This document shows positions 43,671 to 43,769 of a stretch of 43,769 bases of DNA, piece by piece. Each line of letters opens with the position of its first letter. Within the stretch, counting starts at the first letter, position 1. The stretch is taken from contig JAESRE010000018.1 of NCBI GenBank assembly GCA_016764775.1, positions 1 through 43,769 of the forward strand, given 5' to 3'. The translations under genes were made by a program, and so were the position numbers. The notes below the pieces were generated by a model that saw nothing but the letters and a program-made list of their open reading frames with translations, made no database searches and was not told where the DNA came from. The stretch comes from Alphaproteobacteria bacterium. Lineage in GTDB: Bacteria > Pseudomonadota > Alphaproteobacteria > Micavibrionales > Micavibrionaceae.

Positions 43671-43769
43671 TTACTCGATAATTTTGGAGACGACACCGGC
43701 GCCGACTGTACGGCCACCTTCGCGGATCGCAAAGCGAAGACCTTCGCTCATCGCGATCGGAGCGATCAA
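43671..43769 (-). CDS. tuf: Elongation factor Tu, C-terminal end (partial)
   Basis: The last 32 codons of an open frame running off the right edge encode [19 protein letters not shown] then [13 protein letters not shown] and a TAA stop at 43673-43671. This is the highly conserved C-terminus of EF-Tu, the GTPase that delivers aminoacyl-tRNA to the ribosome; domain III ends with the [12 protein letters not shown] signature. The 5' part of the gene lies outside the window. Its downstream neighbour here is a small unknown gene behind a terminator, rather than the tRNA-Trp and secE genes that follow tuf in many proteobacteria. It could be one of two tuf copies. Confidence 0.96.
   Translation of the reverse strand: MIAPIAMSEGLRFAIREGGRTVGAGVVSKIIE

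Overview
The window reads as a chromosomal segment of a Gram-negative bacterium, most likely an alphaproteobacterium. The basis is a two-membrane cell (RND efflux pump with an outer-membrane lipoprotein channel, Wbp-type surface sugar pathway), the EF-Tu tail at the right edge, and the style of the Mrp-type antiporter. The taxonomic call is inference from gene content; there is no rRNA. Coding density is very high, with many 1-4 nt overlaps and no gap over 300 bases.

Layout. (1) 57-5623: a polytopic membrane protein of GT-C glycosyltransferase type, a large divergent ribonuclease R with its own promoter, and convergent to it an LhgO-type FAD oxidoreductase. (2) 5749-24126: a surface-polysaccharide locus built as two convergent arms that meet at a shared CTAG stop palindrome (18894-18897). 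The plus arm carries a sugar epimerase, a DegT aminotransferase, two AsnB-type amidotransferases, a FemAB/GNAT-like acyltransferase, a NeuD-like acetyltransferase, a methyltransferase, a beta-propeller glycosidase-like protein, two glycosyltransferases and a Wzx-type flippase. The minus arm carries wbpA, wbpB, wbpD, wbpE and a glycosyltransferase, a complete set for making UDP-GlcNAc(3NAc)A. The two amidotransferases suggest that uronic acids of the product are amidated. (3) 24210-30785: a tetR-adaptor-RND-outer membrane factor efflux operon with a perfect inverted repeat overlapping the tetR promoter. (4) 30910-31180: tRNA-Trp, then a possible decayed transposase fragment. (5) 31240-38709: a nine-gene cation/proton antiporter operon with the order E-F-G-(A C-terminus+B)-C-D-D-small-D. 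It lacks a conventional MrpA and instead has three separate proton-channel subunits, an arrangement closer to the Mbh/Mbs membrane module than to textbook Mrp. (6) 38713-43769: an ABC exporter pair, an unrecognised 375-residue protein, a secreted DUF4919-like protein, a small unrecognised protein, and the 3' end of tuf, with terminators.

The most notable material is the rearranged Mrp/Mbh-like operon, including a start-codon puzzle in its fused subunit, and the polysaccharide locus with duplicated amidotransferases. I saw no CRISPR array, no complete insertion sequence and no defence system. All assignments come from reading motifs and context; no database search was run.
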